A stretch of DNA of 64,000 nucleotides from Pseudomonas parasichuanensis (GTDB taxonomy: Bacteria; Pseudomonadota; Gammaproteobacteria; Pseudomonadales; Pseudomonadaceae), in contig NZ_BQHO01000002.1 in NCBI RefSeq assembly GCF_021601385.1, positions 232,278 to 296,277 on the forward strand, given 5' to 3'. The notes below the pieces were generated by a model. That model saw only the letters and a program-made list of their open reading frames with translations. It had not been told where the DNA came from and ran no database searches. Position numbers and translations under genes: made by a program. Within the stretch, counting starts at the first letter, position 1. Each line of letters opens with the position of its first letter. Shown here in pieces: positions 36,087-44,100 of the stretch.

Positions 36087-36677
36087 TCAATTTGCCTTGC
36101 CGAACACCTGATCCAGATGCTGCTCATACGCCGCCAGCGCCGCCGGCACATCCGGCCGCTTCATCACATCCACCGCCAGGAAAGTCGGCAGCCCGGTCAT
36201 GCCGAGGAACTGGTTGGCCTTGTGGAACGGGAAGTACACCGCGTCCACGCCCTTGCCTTCGAAGAAGTCAGCCGGGTCGTCGAACGCCTGCTGGGGTGCG
36301 TTCCAGGTCAGCGACAGCATGTACTGCTTGCCGTGGATCAGCCCACCGCTGCCGTATTTCTGCGAAGCGTCCGAGCGGGTACGGCCGTCGCTGGCATACA
36401 GGCTGCCGTGGCCAGCGGTGAACACCTCGTCGATGTACTGCTTCACGGTCCAGGGCGCGCCCATCCACCAGCCGGGCATCTGGTAGATGATCACATCGGC
36501 CCAAAGGAATTTTTCGACTTCTTCCCGGGCGTCGTAACCGCCATCGATGTAGGTTTGCTTCAGGTCGAAACCGGCGCGGTCCAGGTGGGCCAGGGCGGCG
36601 TCGTGCAGAGTCTCGTTCAGGCGACCGTCGGAATGGGCGAATTGCTTGCCGCCGTTGAGCAGAAGAATGTTTTTCAT
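36087..36677 (-). CDS. mdaB: MdaB-family NAD(P)H:quinone oxidoreductase
   Basis: 196-aa flavodoxin-fold quinone reductase. It opens MKNILLLNGGKQFAHSDGRL, has the YQMPGWWMGAPWTVK active-site stretch (about residue 70-85) and a C-terminal helix. MdaB reduces quinones by two electrons to quinol, avoiding semiquinone radicals. The ATG at 36675-36677 follows TTGAGG. It is divergent from a YgiN-like monooxygenase gene, the same functional pair found side by side in E. coli. Confidence 0.88.
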   Translation of the reverse strand: MKNILLLNGGKQFAHSDGRLNETLHDAALAHLDRAGFDLKQTYIDGGYDAREEVEKFLWADVIIYQMPGWWMGAPWTVKQYIDEVFTAGHGSLYASDGRTRSDASQKYGSGGLIHGKQYMLSLTWNAPQQAFDDPADFFEGKGVDAVYFPFHKANQFLGMTGLPTFLAVDVMKRPDVPAALAAYEQHLDQVFGKAN

Positions 36678-36853
36678 GGTGTGCCTCAAAGGGTCGGTAT
36701 CGGCGACCGGGTCAATTGGATGGCGGCAGATTAGGCAGTCGCGGGCGGTGGATAAAGCGGGGGCACGGCAAAATACATTTGCCCTGAAATCACGAATACC
36801 GAAGTAATTATTGCCTTAGAATCTGCTCACTGTTCATCCATAGAGGCCTCACC

Positions 36854-37168
36854 ATGAGCGAGCAATTCGCCTTCATCCTCAAAGCCAAGACCCGCCCGGA
36901 AATGTCCGAGGCCTTCGAACAACTTTTCCGCCCTTACGTGGAACCAAGCCGCCAGGAGCCGGGCTGCATCGAGTACCACATGCTGCGCGACAAGGAAGAC
37001 CCAAGCCTGTTCGTGTTCTTCGAGGTGTGGGCAGACAAAGCCGCACTGGACGTGCACTCGGCCCTGCCGCACATGGCTGAGTTCTTTGAAAACCGCATGC
37101 AGTACCTGGAGCGCGACTTCGATTTCCAGATGATCGAAATGCTCAGCCCCTCCTCTGCTAACCGTTGA
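36854..37168 (+). CDS. ygiN: YgiN-like antibiotic-biosynthesis-type monooxygenase
   Basis: 104-aa ABM-fold protein opening MSEQFAFILKAKTRPEM, with the conserved EPGCIEYHMLRDKEDPSLF stretch. YgiN-type proteins are cofactor-free quinol monooxygenases that return quinol to quinone, complementing MdaB. It is divergent from mdaB across 176 bp that should hold the shared promoters. The 3' end overlaps the TSUP gene tail to tail by 11 bp. Confidence 0.82.
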   Translation: MSEQFAFILKAKTRPEMSEAFEQLFRPYVEPSRQEPGCIEYHMLRDKEDPSLFVFFEVWADKAALDVHSALPHMAEFFENRMQYLERDFDFQMIEMLSPSSANR

Positions 37169-37922
37169 TCAGCAGGTGCCCACCGAGCAACGCCAGGCCG
37201 ATGAAGAAGCAGCGCTTGAACAGCGCTGCACGGATACGGCTGCGCAGCCAGGTACCGGCGAGCATGCCCAGCAACGCCGGGGCCAGCACCAGCAATGAGG
37301 CCCCCAGCGCCTGGCCGTCCAGTACCTGCTGGCCGGCCAGGCCCATGGCCAGCGCCAGGGTCGAGACGGTAAACGACAGGCCCAAGGCCTGGACCATCTC
37401 GTCGCGGCTCAGGCCGAGGCTCTGCAGGTAAGGCACGGCAGGCATCACGAACACCCCGGTGGCGGCCGTGACCACGCCCGTCACCAGCCCGCACAACGGG
37501 CCCAACCAACGCTCATGGCGCCGCGCCAGGCACAGTCCCCGCCCGATCAGGCCATACAGCGCGTACACCACCAACGCACCACCCAAGGCGTGGGCCGCCC
37601 AGGGGCCGCTGTCGATCCCCAGCCAACGGCTACCCAGCAAGGTGCCGACGAAAATCATCAGCAGCATTGCGCCCAGGCGCCGCATCAGCACCCGCAAATG
37701 CCCGCCTGCCGCAAGCTGCCACAGGTTGGTCAGCGTCGAAGGCACGATCAGCAGCGCCGCAGCCTGCGCCGGCGGCATAGCCAGGCCAAGCAGGCCCATG
37801 GCGATGGTCGGCAACCCCAGGCCGATGACGCCCTTGACCGCACCGGCCAGCAGGAAGGTCAGCACTACCAGCAACGTCAATGCTGGGCCAATGTTTTGGT
37901 AAAACGCGAGTAAGGTTTCCAT
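37158..37922 (-). CDS. TSUP (TauE/SafE) family membrane transporter
   Basis: 254-aa inner-membrane protein with about eight helices. Two sequence-related halves each carry the family glycine-rich pattern: VKGVIGLGLPTIAMGLLGLA and VVTAATGVFVMPAVPYLQSLG. TSUP members export organosulfur anions, or move sulfite, sulfoacetate or formate; the substrate here is not identifiable. It overlaps ygiN tail to tail and is divergent from the LysR gene to its right, which probably regulates it. Confidence 0.85.
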   Translation of the reverse strand: METLLAFYQNIGPALTLLVVLTFLLAGAVKGVIGLGLPTIAMGLLGLAMPPAQAAALLIVPSTLTNLWQLAAGGHLRVLMRRLGAMLLMIFVGTLLGSRWLGIDSGPWAAHALGGALVVYALYGLIGRGLCLARRHERWLGPLCGLVTGVVTAATGVFVMPAVPYLQSLGLSRDEMVQALGLSFTVSTLALAMGLAGQQVLDGQALGASLLVLAPALLGMLAGTWLRSRIRAALFKRCFFIGLALLGGHLLING

Positions 37923-37999
37923 GGCCTAATCCTGAGGTAGCGGCGCTGGCCTGAAAATTCGCCATATACTCAGTCAGACTTTTGCCAGGACAGAGGCTG

Positions 38000-38884
38000 A
38001 TGCATTTCGACCTGACCGACCTTGCGCTGTTCCAGCACACCCTGGAGTGCGGCAACATCACCGCCGGTGCACGGCGTAGCCACCTGTCGCTGCCGGCCGC
38101 AAGCGCGCGCATCCGCGCCATGGAAGCTTCGCTCGGCATCCCGTTGCTCGACCGCAATCGCCGCGGCGTGCAGCCGACGCCCGCCGGCCAGGCGCTGCTG
38201 CAACACGCACGCCTGATAGCGGCGCAGGTGGAGCGGTTGCAATACGACCTGGCACAGTACGCCAAGGGCCAGCAGGGCCAGGTGCGCCTGCTGTGCAATA
38301 CCGCGGCGCTGACCGAGTACCTGCCCGAGCTGCTGGCGCAGTATCTGGTCGAGTACCCAGGGGTGAGCGTCGACGTGCAGGAGCTGCCAAGCCTGCGCAT
38401 CGTGCAGGCCATTACCCAGGGCATGGCCGACCTGGGCATCGTCTCTACCGCCGCACCCAGCGAGCATCTGCAGACCCGGCCGTTTCGCGATGATCCGCTG
38501 GTGCTGGTGATGCCGGTAGGGCATGTGCTGGCCGATGCAGTCGAGCCCGACTTTATGCAGAGCCTTGCGTACGGGCATGTCGGATTGGGCCCGAACAGCG
38601 CACTGGCCTTGCACCTTGAGGAACAGGCCCTGCGGCTGGGGCACCGGATGCAGGTGCGGGTGCGTGCCGAAGGTTTCGATGGGGTGATCCGCATGGTTGC
38701 TGGTGGGGCTGGCGTAGGTGTGGTGCCGCTGGCCTCGGTGCGGCGTTGGGAGGGGGTATTGCCCCTGCACTGGGTGGCGTTGCACGAGCCGTGGGCCAAC
38801 CGGCAACTGCAGCTGTGCGCCCGGGATTTTGCCGCGCTGCCGGGGTATGCGGCGGCGTTGGTCGAGCATTTGCTGACGAGCTGA
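38000..38884 (+). CDS. LysR-family regulator divergent from the TSUP gene
   Basis: 294-aa LysR protein. The HTH is near residues 15-40 (TLECGNITAGARRSHLSLPA), with the effector domain behind it. The ATG at 38000 follows AGAGG closely; a TTG 18 nt earlier is the only other candidate start. Its divergent position and 77-bp gap to the TSUP transporter suggest it controls that gene. A REP pair separates it from hicB. Confidence 0.87.
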   Translation: MHFDLTDLALFQHTLECGNITAGARRSHLSLPAASARIRAMEASLGIPLLDRNRRGVQPTPAGQALLQHARLIAAQVERLQYDLAQYAKGQQGQVRLLCNTAALTEYLPELLAQYLVEYPGVSVDVQELPSLRIVQAITQGMADLGIVSTAAPSEHLQTRPFRDDPLVLVMPVGHVLADAVEPDFMQSLAYGHVGLGPNSALALHLEEQALRLGHRMQVRVRAEGFDGVIRMVAGGAGVGVVPLASVRRWEGVLPLHWVALHEPWANRQLQLCARDFAALPGYAAALVEHLLTS

Positions 38885-38901
38885 TCTTCAGCGCGGTCCC
38901 G

Positions 38902-39016
38902 TGTAGGAGCGGCCTTGTGCCGCGAAAGGGGCGCGCAGCGGCCCCAGGTTCTAGGCACGACACAAAAATGTTGGGGCTGCTGTGCAGCCCTATCGCGGCA
39001 CAAGGCCGCTCCTACA
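38902..39016. repeat. Distant REP pair between lysR and hicB
   Basis: Inverted 23-bp arms at 38902-38924 and 38994-39016 (GCACAAGGCC variant) separated by about 69 bp. The spacer has a second imperfect GGGGCTGC/GCAGCCC hairpin. Both arms are intact. Confidence 0.85.
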
Positions 39017-39038
39017 GGGACCGCGCCAATACCGGGGG

Positions 39039-39449
39039 TTAGCGCAAGGCGACCGCCAGCTCACGCAGCGCGGCAGAGGCCAGGAAACCGGAGCGTGAGG
39101 CGTAACGATGATCGCGCTTCACTTTTTCGTCGATCCGCTGCAGCAGGTTCTCGGGCAACGTGGCGTTGAAGCGCACCGCCTTGCCCAGGTACGGGGTCAC
39201 ATCGAAGTCCACCACTGCCCAGACGCCCCCGGCGTAGTCGGGGTTGGCCACATGCACATCCACCTCCTCGGCCTGCGGCAGCGCCTCGCCGTCGGCCACC
39301 AGGCCTTCAAAATGCAGGGCCAGAGCTTCCTGCACGTTCTCCAGCGCCTGGGAAACAGTGGCGCCGGCCGAGAAGCAGCCAGGCACGTCGGGCACGATCA
39401 CGCCGTAATCCGAGCCCTCATCCTTATGCAGTACAACGGGGAATTTCAT
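39039..39449 (-). CDS. hicB: HicB-family antitoxin
   Basis: 136-aa HicB. A partially degraded RNase H-like N-terminal domain (MKFPVVLHKDEGSDYGVIVP, PGCFSAGATVSQALENVQEA) is joined to a C-terminal ribbon-helix-helix DNA-binding domain (RFNATLPENLLQRIDEKVKR). It binds HicA and represses the operon. The ATG at 39447-39449 has GGAGAC upstream. It follows hicA by 56 nt, so order is toxin then antitoxin. This matches the usual HicAB layout. Confidence 0.93.
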   Translation of the reverse strand: MKFPVVLHKDEGSDYGVIVPDVPGCFSAGATVSQALENVQEALALHFEGLVADGEALPQAEEVDVHVANPDYAGGVWAVVDFDVTPYLGKAVRFNATLPENLLQRIDEKVKRDHRYASRSGFLASAALRELAVALR

Positions 39450-39505
39450 CGTCTGTCTCCAGTAATGCTGTGGGCTGCAACGCGCCCCGCTCAACGCAAG
39501 CGGCC

Positions 39506-39688
39506 TTATTTCAGGCCCGCCTGTTTCAAAATGCTGTGTACGGTGCCCCGTGGCAGTTCGCTTCTGGGATGGGGAACCGTAACCCGCCCTCGCTTGTACG
39601 GATGCCTGAATTGATGGTGACTTCCTTTCACGTCCACCTCGTACCAGCCATCAGCCTCGATGAGCTGGATCACGTCCCTGCTGCGCAT
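39506..39688 (-). CDS. hicA: HicA-family mRNA interferase toxin
   Basis: 60-aa dsRBD-like mRNA interferase. The catalytic His24 lies in GSHHQF and the family motif VPHPRSELPRGTVHSILKQAGL is present. It cleaves mRNA when HicB is lost. The ATG at 39686-39688 has AGGA 8 nt upstream. A 6+3+6 palindrome lies just upstream. The toxin gene comes first in the operon. Confidence 0.93.
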   Translation of the reverse strand: MRSRDVIQLIEADGWYEVDVKGSHHQFRHPYKRGRVTVPHPRSELPRGTVHSILKQAGLK

Positions 39689-39710
39689 GCATCCGTCCTT
39701 TGGCAGGTGA

Positions 39711-39725
39711 TGTGTAGCGTACACA
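39711..39725. promoter_or_regulatory. Palindromic operator upstream of hicA
   Basis: TGTGTA-GCG-TACACA, a perfect 6-bp palindrome with 3-bp spacer, 23-37 bp upstream of the hicA start. It is the likely HicB autoregulatory site. Confidence 0.6.
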
Positions 39726-39901
39726 CCGCTATGGATTTCAACCACGCCAAATACACACCATGCACACACAAAGCGACAAGCGGCGCATTTCCCTTGCCCT
39801 GTAGGCCTGATCAACTTCACAAGTAGGCGCTTTCAACTTGCCGCCGCCCACGCGGCTTATTCACAATTGCCGCATCGCCGCACCACGACAGGGAGTTCCA
39901 C

Positions 39902-40507
39902 GTGCCATCGATCTACCAGCTCAAACCCCGCTTCCAGGCGCTGCTGCGCCCGTCCGTGCAGCGCCTGTACGAGCGTGGCGTCACCGCCAACCAGGTCACC
40001 GTCGCCGCTGGCGCAATCTCCGTGCTCATCGGCCTGCTGCTGGCCTGGCTGCCTCACGTGACCTGGCTGTTCATCCTGGTGCCGGTGTGGATGCTGCTGC
40101 GCATGGCGCTGAATGCGGTCGACGGCATGCTCGCCCGGGAGTTCGGCCAGCAATCCAAGCTGGGCGCCTACCTCAACGAACTGTGCGACGTGATCGCCGA
40201 TGCCGCGCTGTACCTGCCCTTCGCCCTGCTGGCCGGCGTGTCGCCGGTGCTGGTAGTGCTGCTGGTGCTGCTTGCGGTCATCAGCGAGTACGCCGGGGTG
40301 ATGGGCCCGCTGGCCGGCGCGTCGCGGCGCTACGACGGGCCGATGGGCAAGAGCGACCGAGCCTTCGCCTTCGGCGTGCTGGGCACCGGGGTAGCCTTCG
40401 GGCTGCTGAGCGCAACCTGGATCAACGGCCTGCTGCTGGTCATCCTGCTGCTCTCGCTCTATACCCTGTACAACCGGGTTCGCCAGGGCCTGGCCGAAAC
40501 CCGCTGA
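39902..40507 (+). CDS. YnbA-like CDP-alcohol phosphatidyltransferase
   Basis: 201-aa membrane protein opening MPSIYQLKPRFQALLRP. The catalytic region is NAVDGMLAR (residues 71-79), then GAYLNELCDVIAD. In the usual pattern D-x2-DG-x2-AR-x8-G-x3-D-x3-D two Asp are Asn here, yet DG-x2-AR and the last Asp pair remain; I recall E. coli YnbA having the same Asn. It would join a CDP-lipid (CDP-diacylglycerol) with a polar alcohol phosphate. The GTG start follows AGGGAG. It leads a seven-gene operon; its product is unknown. Confidence 0.87.
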   Translation: MPSIYQLKPRFQALLRPSVQRLYERGVTANQVTVAAGAISVLIGLLLAWLPHVTWLFILVPVWMLLRMALNAVDGMLAREFGQQSKLGAYLNELCDVIADAALYLPFALLAGVSPVLVVLLVLLAVISEYAGVMGPLAGASRRYDGPMGKSDRAFAFGVLGTGVAFGLLSATWINGLLLVILLLSLYTLYNRVRQGLAETR

Positions 40508-40537
40508 GCCTCCCGCTGCCGGACAAGGATATTCGCC

Positions 40538-42292
40538 ATGCGCCAAGCGCAATCGCTGCATTTCTCTACCCATGACGGCGTCGAGCTGCATTACCGCCAC
40601 TGGCCCGCCACGCGCAACGAACACCAGCCGCGCCGGGCCGTGGTGATGTTCCACCGTGGCCACGAGCACGGCGGGCGCCTGGCGCACCTGGCCGACGAGC
40701 TGGACCTGCCCGGCTATGACGTTTTCGCCTGGGACGCCCGTGGCCATGGCCAGTCGCCGGGTGCGCGCGGCGACAGCCCGAGCTTCGCCACCAGCGTGCG
40801 TGACGTACAGACCTTCATCGAGCATATCCAGGCGCAGCACGGCATCGCCGAGCCCGACCTGGTGGTGCTGGCGCAGAGCGTCGGTGCGGTGCTGATCGCC
40901 ACCTGGGCCCACGACTACGCACCCAAGGTGCGCTGCCTGGTGCTCGCCTCGCCGGCGTTCAAGGTCAAGCTCTACGTCCCCTTCGCCCGCCCCGGGCTGA
41001 AGCTGATGAAAGCCCTGCGCGGCAACTTCTTCGTCAACAGCTACGTCAAGCCACGCCTGCTCACCCACGACCCGGAGCGAGTCATGTCCTACGTGGCCGA
41101 CCCGCTGATCAGCCGGCCGATCTCGGTGACCATGCTGCTCGGCCTGTACGAAGCCGCCGACCGCGTGGTGGCCGATGCCCAGGCGATCCAGGTGCCGACG
41201 CAACTGCTGGTATCGGGCTCGGACTTCGTGGTCGAACGCGCCCCGCAGGAGCGCTTCTTCGAGCGCCTGGGCAGTGCGCGCAAAGAGCTGCACATCCTGC
41301 CCGGCTTCTTCCACGACACCCTCGGCGAACGTGACCGTGCCCATGCCCTGGCGCGGATCAAGCGCTTCGTCGAGCATTGCTTCGACAGCCCCGCCCCCGT
41401 TCCATCGCTGCTCGATGCCGACAAGACCGGCGCCAGCTGCGCCGAGGCCGAAAGCCTGGCCGCGCCGCTGCCACGCAACTCGCCGCGCGACCTGTACTGG
41501 CGCGCCACCCGCGCCGGCCTGCAACTGGGCAAGGGCCTGTCCGCTGGCGTGAAACTGGGCTTCGATACTGGTTTCGACTCTGGCTCCACCCTTGACTACG
41601 TCTACCGTAACCAGCCCACCGGCAAAGGCCGGCTGGGCGAAATGATCGACCAGAACTACCTCAACGCCATCGGCTGGCGCGGCATCCGCCAGCGCAAGCT
41701 CAATGTCGAGGAACTGCTGCGCCTGGCCATCGCCCAGCTGCGCGAGCAACAGCGCCCGGTGCATATCGTCGATATCGCCGCCGGCCACGGCCGCTACATC
41801 CTCGAAGCGCTGCAAGGCTTGCAGCAGCTGCCCGACTCGATCCTGCTGCGCGACTACAGCGAGCTGAACGTGCAGCAAGGCAACGCGCTGATCAGCGAAA
41901 AGGGCCTGGGTGACATCGCCCGTTTCGTCCAGGGCGACGCCTTCGACCGCCAGAGCCTGGCCAGCCTCGACCCGCGCCCGACCCTCGCCGTGGTCAGCGG
42001 CCTGTATGAGCTGTTCCCCAGCAACGAGGCCGTGGGTAACTCGCTGGCGGGGCTGGCCGATGCCGTCGAAGCAGGCGGCTACCTGGTGTACACCGGCCAG
42101 CCCTGGCACCCGCAACTGGAGATGATCGCCCGTGCACTGACCAGCCACCGTGGCGGCCAGGCCTGGGTGATGCGCCGACGCAGCCAGGCAGAGATGGACC
42201 AATTGGTGGAAGCGGCAGGTTTTCGCAAGGTCACCCAGCGCATCGACGAGTGGGGCATTTTCAGTGTCAGCCTGGCGCAGCGGGTGCGTTGA
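40538..42292 (+). CDS. Alpha/beta-hydrolase fused to a SAM methyltransferase, YnbC-like
   Basis: 584-aa two-domain protein. The N-terminal hydrolase (1-280) has a Ser114 nucleophile in LAQSVGA, Asp229 in SGSDF and His259 in GFFHDT, resembling lysophospholipases (monoglyceride lipase type). The C-terminal half (from about 360) has a SAM site VDIAAGHGRYI at 411-421. It could release or trim an acyl chain and then methylate the headgroup. It begins 30 nt after the phosphatidyltransferase stop. Its stop TGA overlaps the next gene's ATG. Substrate and order of reactions are unknown. Confidence 0.85.
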   Translation: MRQAQSLHFSTHDGVELHYRHWPATRNEHQPRRAVVMFHRGHEHGGRLAHLADELDLPGYDVFAWDARGHGQSPGARGDSPSFATSVRDVQTFIEHIQAQHGIAEPDLVVLAQSVGAVLIATWAHDYAPKVRCLVLASPAFKVKLYVPFARPGLKLMKALRGNFFVNSYVKPRLLTHDPERVMSYVADPLISRPISVTMLLGLYEAADRVVADAQAIQVPTQLLVSGSDFVVERAPQERFFERLGSARKELHILPGFFHDTLGERDRAHALARIKRFVEHCFDSPAPVPSLLDADKTGASCAEAESLAAPLPRNSPRDLYWRATRAGLQLGKGLSAGVKLGFDTGFDSGSTLDYVYRNQPTGKGRLGEMIDQNYLNAIGWRGIRQRKLNVEELLRLAIAQLREQQRPVHIVDIAAGHGRYILEALQGLQQLPDSILLRDYSELNVQQGNALISEKGLGDIARFVQGDAFDRQSLASLDPRPTLAVVSGLYELFPSNEAVGNSLAGLADAVEAGGYLVYTGQPWHPQLEMIARALTSHRGGQAWVMRRRSQAEMDQLVEAAGFRKVTQRIDEWGIFSVSLAQRVR

Positions 42293-43674
42293 TGGCCCGT
42301 GAAGCAGGGCTGATTCGTCGTGGCGTACTGTGGCTGTTGCTGCTCGGCCCGTTCTTCTTCCTCAGCTACGGCCTGACCAACAGCTACACGGCAGGGCGCG
42401 AGGATGTCGGCAGCCTGGTGTTCGCCTGGGAACGGCACATGCCGCTGTGGCCCTGGACGATCATCCCGTACTGGTCGATCGACCTGTTGTACGGCTTGTC
42501 GTTCCTGTTGCCGCACACCCGGCGGGAGATGGACAGGCACGCCCTGGCCCTGCTGACCGCGCAACTGGTCAGCGTTGCGTGCTTCCTGCTCTGGCCGTTG
42601 CGCTTCACCTTCGAGCGCCCGGAACTGTCGGGGCTGTTCGGCTGGCTGTTCGATGTGCTGATGGGCTTCGACAAGCCTTACAACCAGGCGCCGTCGCTGC
42701 ATATCGCGCTGCTGGTGATCATCTGGACGATGTTCGCCCGGCACACGCACCAGCGCCTGTGGCGTTGGCTGGTGCATGGCTGGATGGGGCTGATCGGGGT
42801 ATCGGTGCTGACCACCTGGCAGCATCACTTCATCGACCTGCCAACCGGCGCGCTGGCCGGTTTCGTCTGCCTGTGGCTGTGGCCGCAGCAAGGCCCGCTG
42901 CCCTGGCAACACGCCGAGTTGGCGCGCGACCCCAAGCGTTGCCGAGTGGCGTTGCGCTACGGGCTCGGCGCGATGCTGCTGGCTGTGCTGGCCTTCAAGC
43001 TCGGGCACGCCAGTTTGTGGCTGCTGTGGCCGGCGCTGGCGCTGTTGCTGGTGGCGCTGAACTATGGCGTGTTCGGTGCGGGCGGTTTCCAGAAGGGTGC
43101 GGATGGCCGATTGTCGATTGCCGCGAGCGTGTTGCTGGCGCCCTATCTGCTGGCTGCATGGGGCAATTCACGGTTGTGGACACGACAGCATCCGCAAGCG
43201 GATGAAGTGTGCGATGGGGTTTATCTGGGACGGATCCCAGGACGGGGTGAGGCGACATCGTTCAGAGCGGTTGTCGACCTGTGTGCAGAGTTGCCCTGCA
43301 CCGCCATCGCCGGCAAGCCGGCTCCCACAGGGATCGGCGACAACCTTGTGGGAGCCGGCTTGCCGGCGATGGCGGCGGCGCAGGCGCCAGCGTACTACCA
43401 GCACTTCCCCACCCTGGACCTGATCGCCCCGGACAGCCACCTGTTGCAGCAAGCCGCCGCCGCCATCGAACACCAGCGCCAGCATGGCCCGGTACTGGTC
43501 TGCTGCGCCTTGGGCTATTCACGCAGCGCCAGCGCGGTAGCCGCGTGGCTGATCATCAGCGGCCGTTGCAACAACGCCAGCCAGGCCGAAACGTTGATCC
43601 GCAAGGCACGCCCCAGGGTGGTCCTGCACCCGGCCCATCAGCAGGTGCTGCAGCAACTGGAGGCCCGGCCATGA
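42292..43674 (+). CDS. PAP2-DSP fusion phosphatase, YnbD-like
   Basis: 460-aa membrane protein. Residues 20-190 form a PAP2-like lipid phosphatase domain (QAPSLHIA at 132-139; WQHHFIDLPTG with His178 and Asp182). The C-terminal dual-specificity phosphatase has the loop CCALGYSRSA with Cys405 and Arg411; Cys replaces the usual His before the catalytic Cys. It could remove the phosphate from a phosphatidyl-alcohol phosphate. A perfect REP palindrome at 43301-43375 lies in frame and adds about 25 residues (337-361) in the DSP domain. The start overlaps the previous stop (TGATG). Confidence 0.82.
   Translation: MAREAGLIRRGVLWLLLLGPFFFLSYGLTNSYTAGREDVGSLVFAWERHMPLWPWTIIPYWSIDLLYGLSFLLPHTRREMDRHALALLTAQLVSVACFLLWPLRFTFERPELSGLFGWLFDVLMGFDKPYNQAPSLHIALLVIIWTMFARHTHQRLWRWLVHGWMGLIGVSVLTTWQHHFIDLPTGALAGFVCLWLWPQQGPLPWQHAELARDPKRCRVALRYGLGAMLLAVLAFKLGHASLWLLWPALALLLVALNYGVFGAGGFQKGADGRLSIAASVLLAPYLLAAWGNSRLWTRQHPQADEVCDGVYLGRIPGRGEATSFRAVVDLCAELPCTAIAGKPAPTGIGDNLVGAGLPAMAAAQAPAYYQHFPTLDLIAPDSHLLQQAAAAIEHQRQHGPVLVCCALGYSRSASAVAAWLIISGRCNNASQAETLIRKARPRVVLHPAHQQVLQQLEARP
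43301..43375. repeat. REP palindrome inside a coding region
   Basis: Perfect 29-bp inverted arms (43301-43329 and 43347-43375) with a 17-bp loop, variant CGGCAAGCCGGCTCCCACA. Unlike the other REPs here it is inside a gene and keeps the frame, encoding AIAGKPAPTGIGDNLVGAGL. Confidence 0.9.
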
Positions 43675-44090
43675 ACCTGCGCCTCGTCGCCAGCCTGCTC
43701 GCCCGCGGGCGCCAGCTGGAACGCCTTTCAGACGGCATCAGCCTGCTGGCCATCGCCTGCAGCCTGGCGCCGCTGTTCGGCGTGGCGCTGCCAGCGCTGG
43801 CCCATGCGCTGTGCGTGGTGCTGCTGCTCGTTGGCCTTGCGCACAAGTACTGGGCGATACGCGTCGCCCTGGATGCCGAGCTGTTTACCCAGCTGGCCGC
43901 CAGCAGCGACCTGCCCGCCGATACCCAGGCCCTGGACCGTGCCCTGCATGAACTACGCCTCAAACCCAGCGCCACCGACAGCCGCGACTGGCCGGCACGC
44001 AGCCAGGCCGCCCTGGCCCTGCTGCGCCGCCAGGCCCTGTGCCTGGCCGTGCAAGTGCTGCTGGTACTGACCCTCCCCTTCACCGGATAA
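43671..44090 (+). CDS. Small membrane protein of the ynb-like operon
   Basis: 139-aa protein I cannot assign to a family. It opens MNLRLVASLLARGRQL and has hydrophobic segments at about 22-40, 44-59 and 122-137, with a charged middle. The start overlaps the phosphatase stop (ATGA), and a 10-nt gap separates it from the acyltransferase, so it belongs to this operon. A structural or regulatory role is possible; nothing in the sequence shows it. Confidence 0.75.
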   Translation: MNLRLVASLLARGRQLERLSDGISLLAIACSLAPLFGVALPALAHALCVVLLLVGLAHKYWAIRVALDAELFTQLAASSDLPADTQALDRALHELRLKPSATDSRDWPARSQAALALLRRQALCLAVQVLLVLTLPFTG

Positions 44091-44100
44091 GACCGCCGCC

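Noticed and set aside
39758-39780. Second HicB operator
   Set aside because: CACACC...CACACA runs here have no inverted partner at a regular spacing; only 39711-39725 is a palindrome.
39857-42202. 781-codon minus-strand frame opposite the lipid operon
   Set aside because: Shadow of the CDP-alcohol and hydrolase genes; composition is Gln/His/Gly-rich and no domain is recognisable.
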